From CAZQRW01 sp964596115 (lineage in GTDB: Bacteria > Hydrothermota > UBA3072 > B12-G15): DNA of 41,953 nt. The translations under genes were made by a program, and so were the position numbers. The DNA lies in NCBI GenBank assembly GCA_964596115.1, contig CAZQRW010000008.1, positions 1 through 41,953 of the forward strand, read 5' to 3'. Numbering within the stretch: position 1 is the first letter of the stretch; each line of letters opens with the position of its first letter. Below, piece after piece: positions 41,906-41,953 of this stretch. Under the pieces are notes generated by a model, which was not told where the DNA came from, did no database searches, and saw only the letters and a program-made list of their open reading frames with translations.

Positions 41906-41953
41906 GGAAAGAAAGTTATCCTAAGCTCGGATCCTTGTACTTCTTAATCTATA

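Noticed and set aside
41921..41953. Possible 3' end of another minus-strand gene at the window edge
   Set aside because: Ten codons before a TAG are too few to judge.

Overview
The window looks like a chromosomal segment of an uncultured, probably thermophilic, Gram-negative-type bacterium. The DNA is AT-rich, arginine is mostly AGA/AGG and the proteins are rich in Lys, Glu and Ile. An outer membrane is implied by an OmpA-domain protein, two predicted beta-barrels, lipoproteins with lipoboxes and an LpxH-like hydrolase. Together with a type-4 (Fe-S) uracil-DNA glycosylase and a MutL/GlmL-like ASKHA protein, this suggests a deep FCB-like candidate phylum (WOR-3/Stahlbacteria or Hydrothermae type). 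That placement is an inference from gene style, not from a marker gene. I saw no rRNA, tRNA, CRISPR, intact insertion sequence or phage module.

Layout. (1) 110-5938, plus: a giant TPR protein, a four-cysteine coiled-coil/TPR protein, a small TPR-like protein and an LpxH-like phosphoesterase. (2) 13015 down to 5878, minus: phoH, pgpH-like 7TM-HD, ybeY, two CNNM/CorC paralogues, a YitT-family gene and recO. (3) 13772 down to 13082, minus: a small lipoprotein and a LysM coiled-coil protein, with a strong promoter and a 13-bp-stem hairpin. (4) 13773-14207: a gene-poor stretch with nested inverted repeats. (5) 24468 down to 14208, minus: ten overlapping genes, rpoZ, coaBC, udg, dnaB, an mlaF-like ATPase, radA, a PIN-TRAM nuclease, ispF, a TPR protein and a beta-barrel. 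(6) glnA (minus) and gcvPB (plus) diverge from a 121-bp control region. (7) The gcvPB operon continues with a small protein, a MutL/GlmL-like ATPase, a barrel-sandwich/KOW-like protein and a small membrane protein. (8) 33079 down to 31055: a membrane protein with a degenerate spermidine-synthase-like domain. (9) Single genes for an OmpA-domain protein and an RRM protein. (10) 41871 down to 34707, minus: a beta-barrel, a lipoprotein, an ArsB/NhaD-type transporter, an MBL beta-CASP RNase, a XerC/D recombinase, a coiled-coil protein, DUF4159 and an ACT-domain protein.

Genes are packed very tightly, with ATGA/TTGA overlaps and overlaps of 11-53 bp. Operon heads fall into two classes. Some have Shine-Dalgarno leaders (lipoprotein, rpoZ, glnA, RRM). 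Three have a -35/-10 promoter whose -10 box ends exactly six bases before the ATG, predicting leaderless mRNAs (110, 26065 and 41871).

The strongest candidates for something undescribed are the gcvPB/ASKHA/barrel-sandwich operon, the leaderless promoters, a PIN-TRAM gene with no canonical start codon, a YbeY lacking its third metal-binding histidine, and the hairpin abutting the phoH start.
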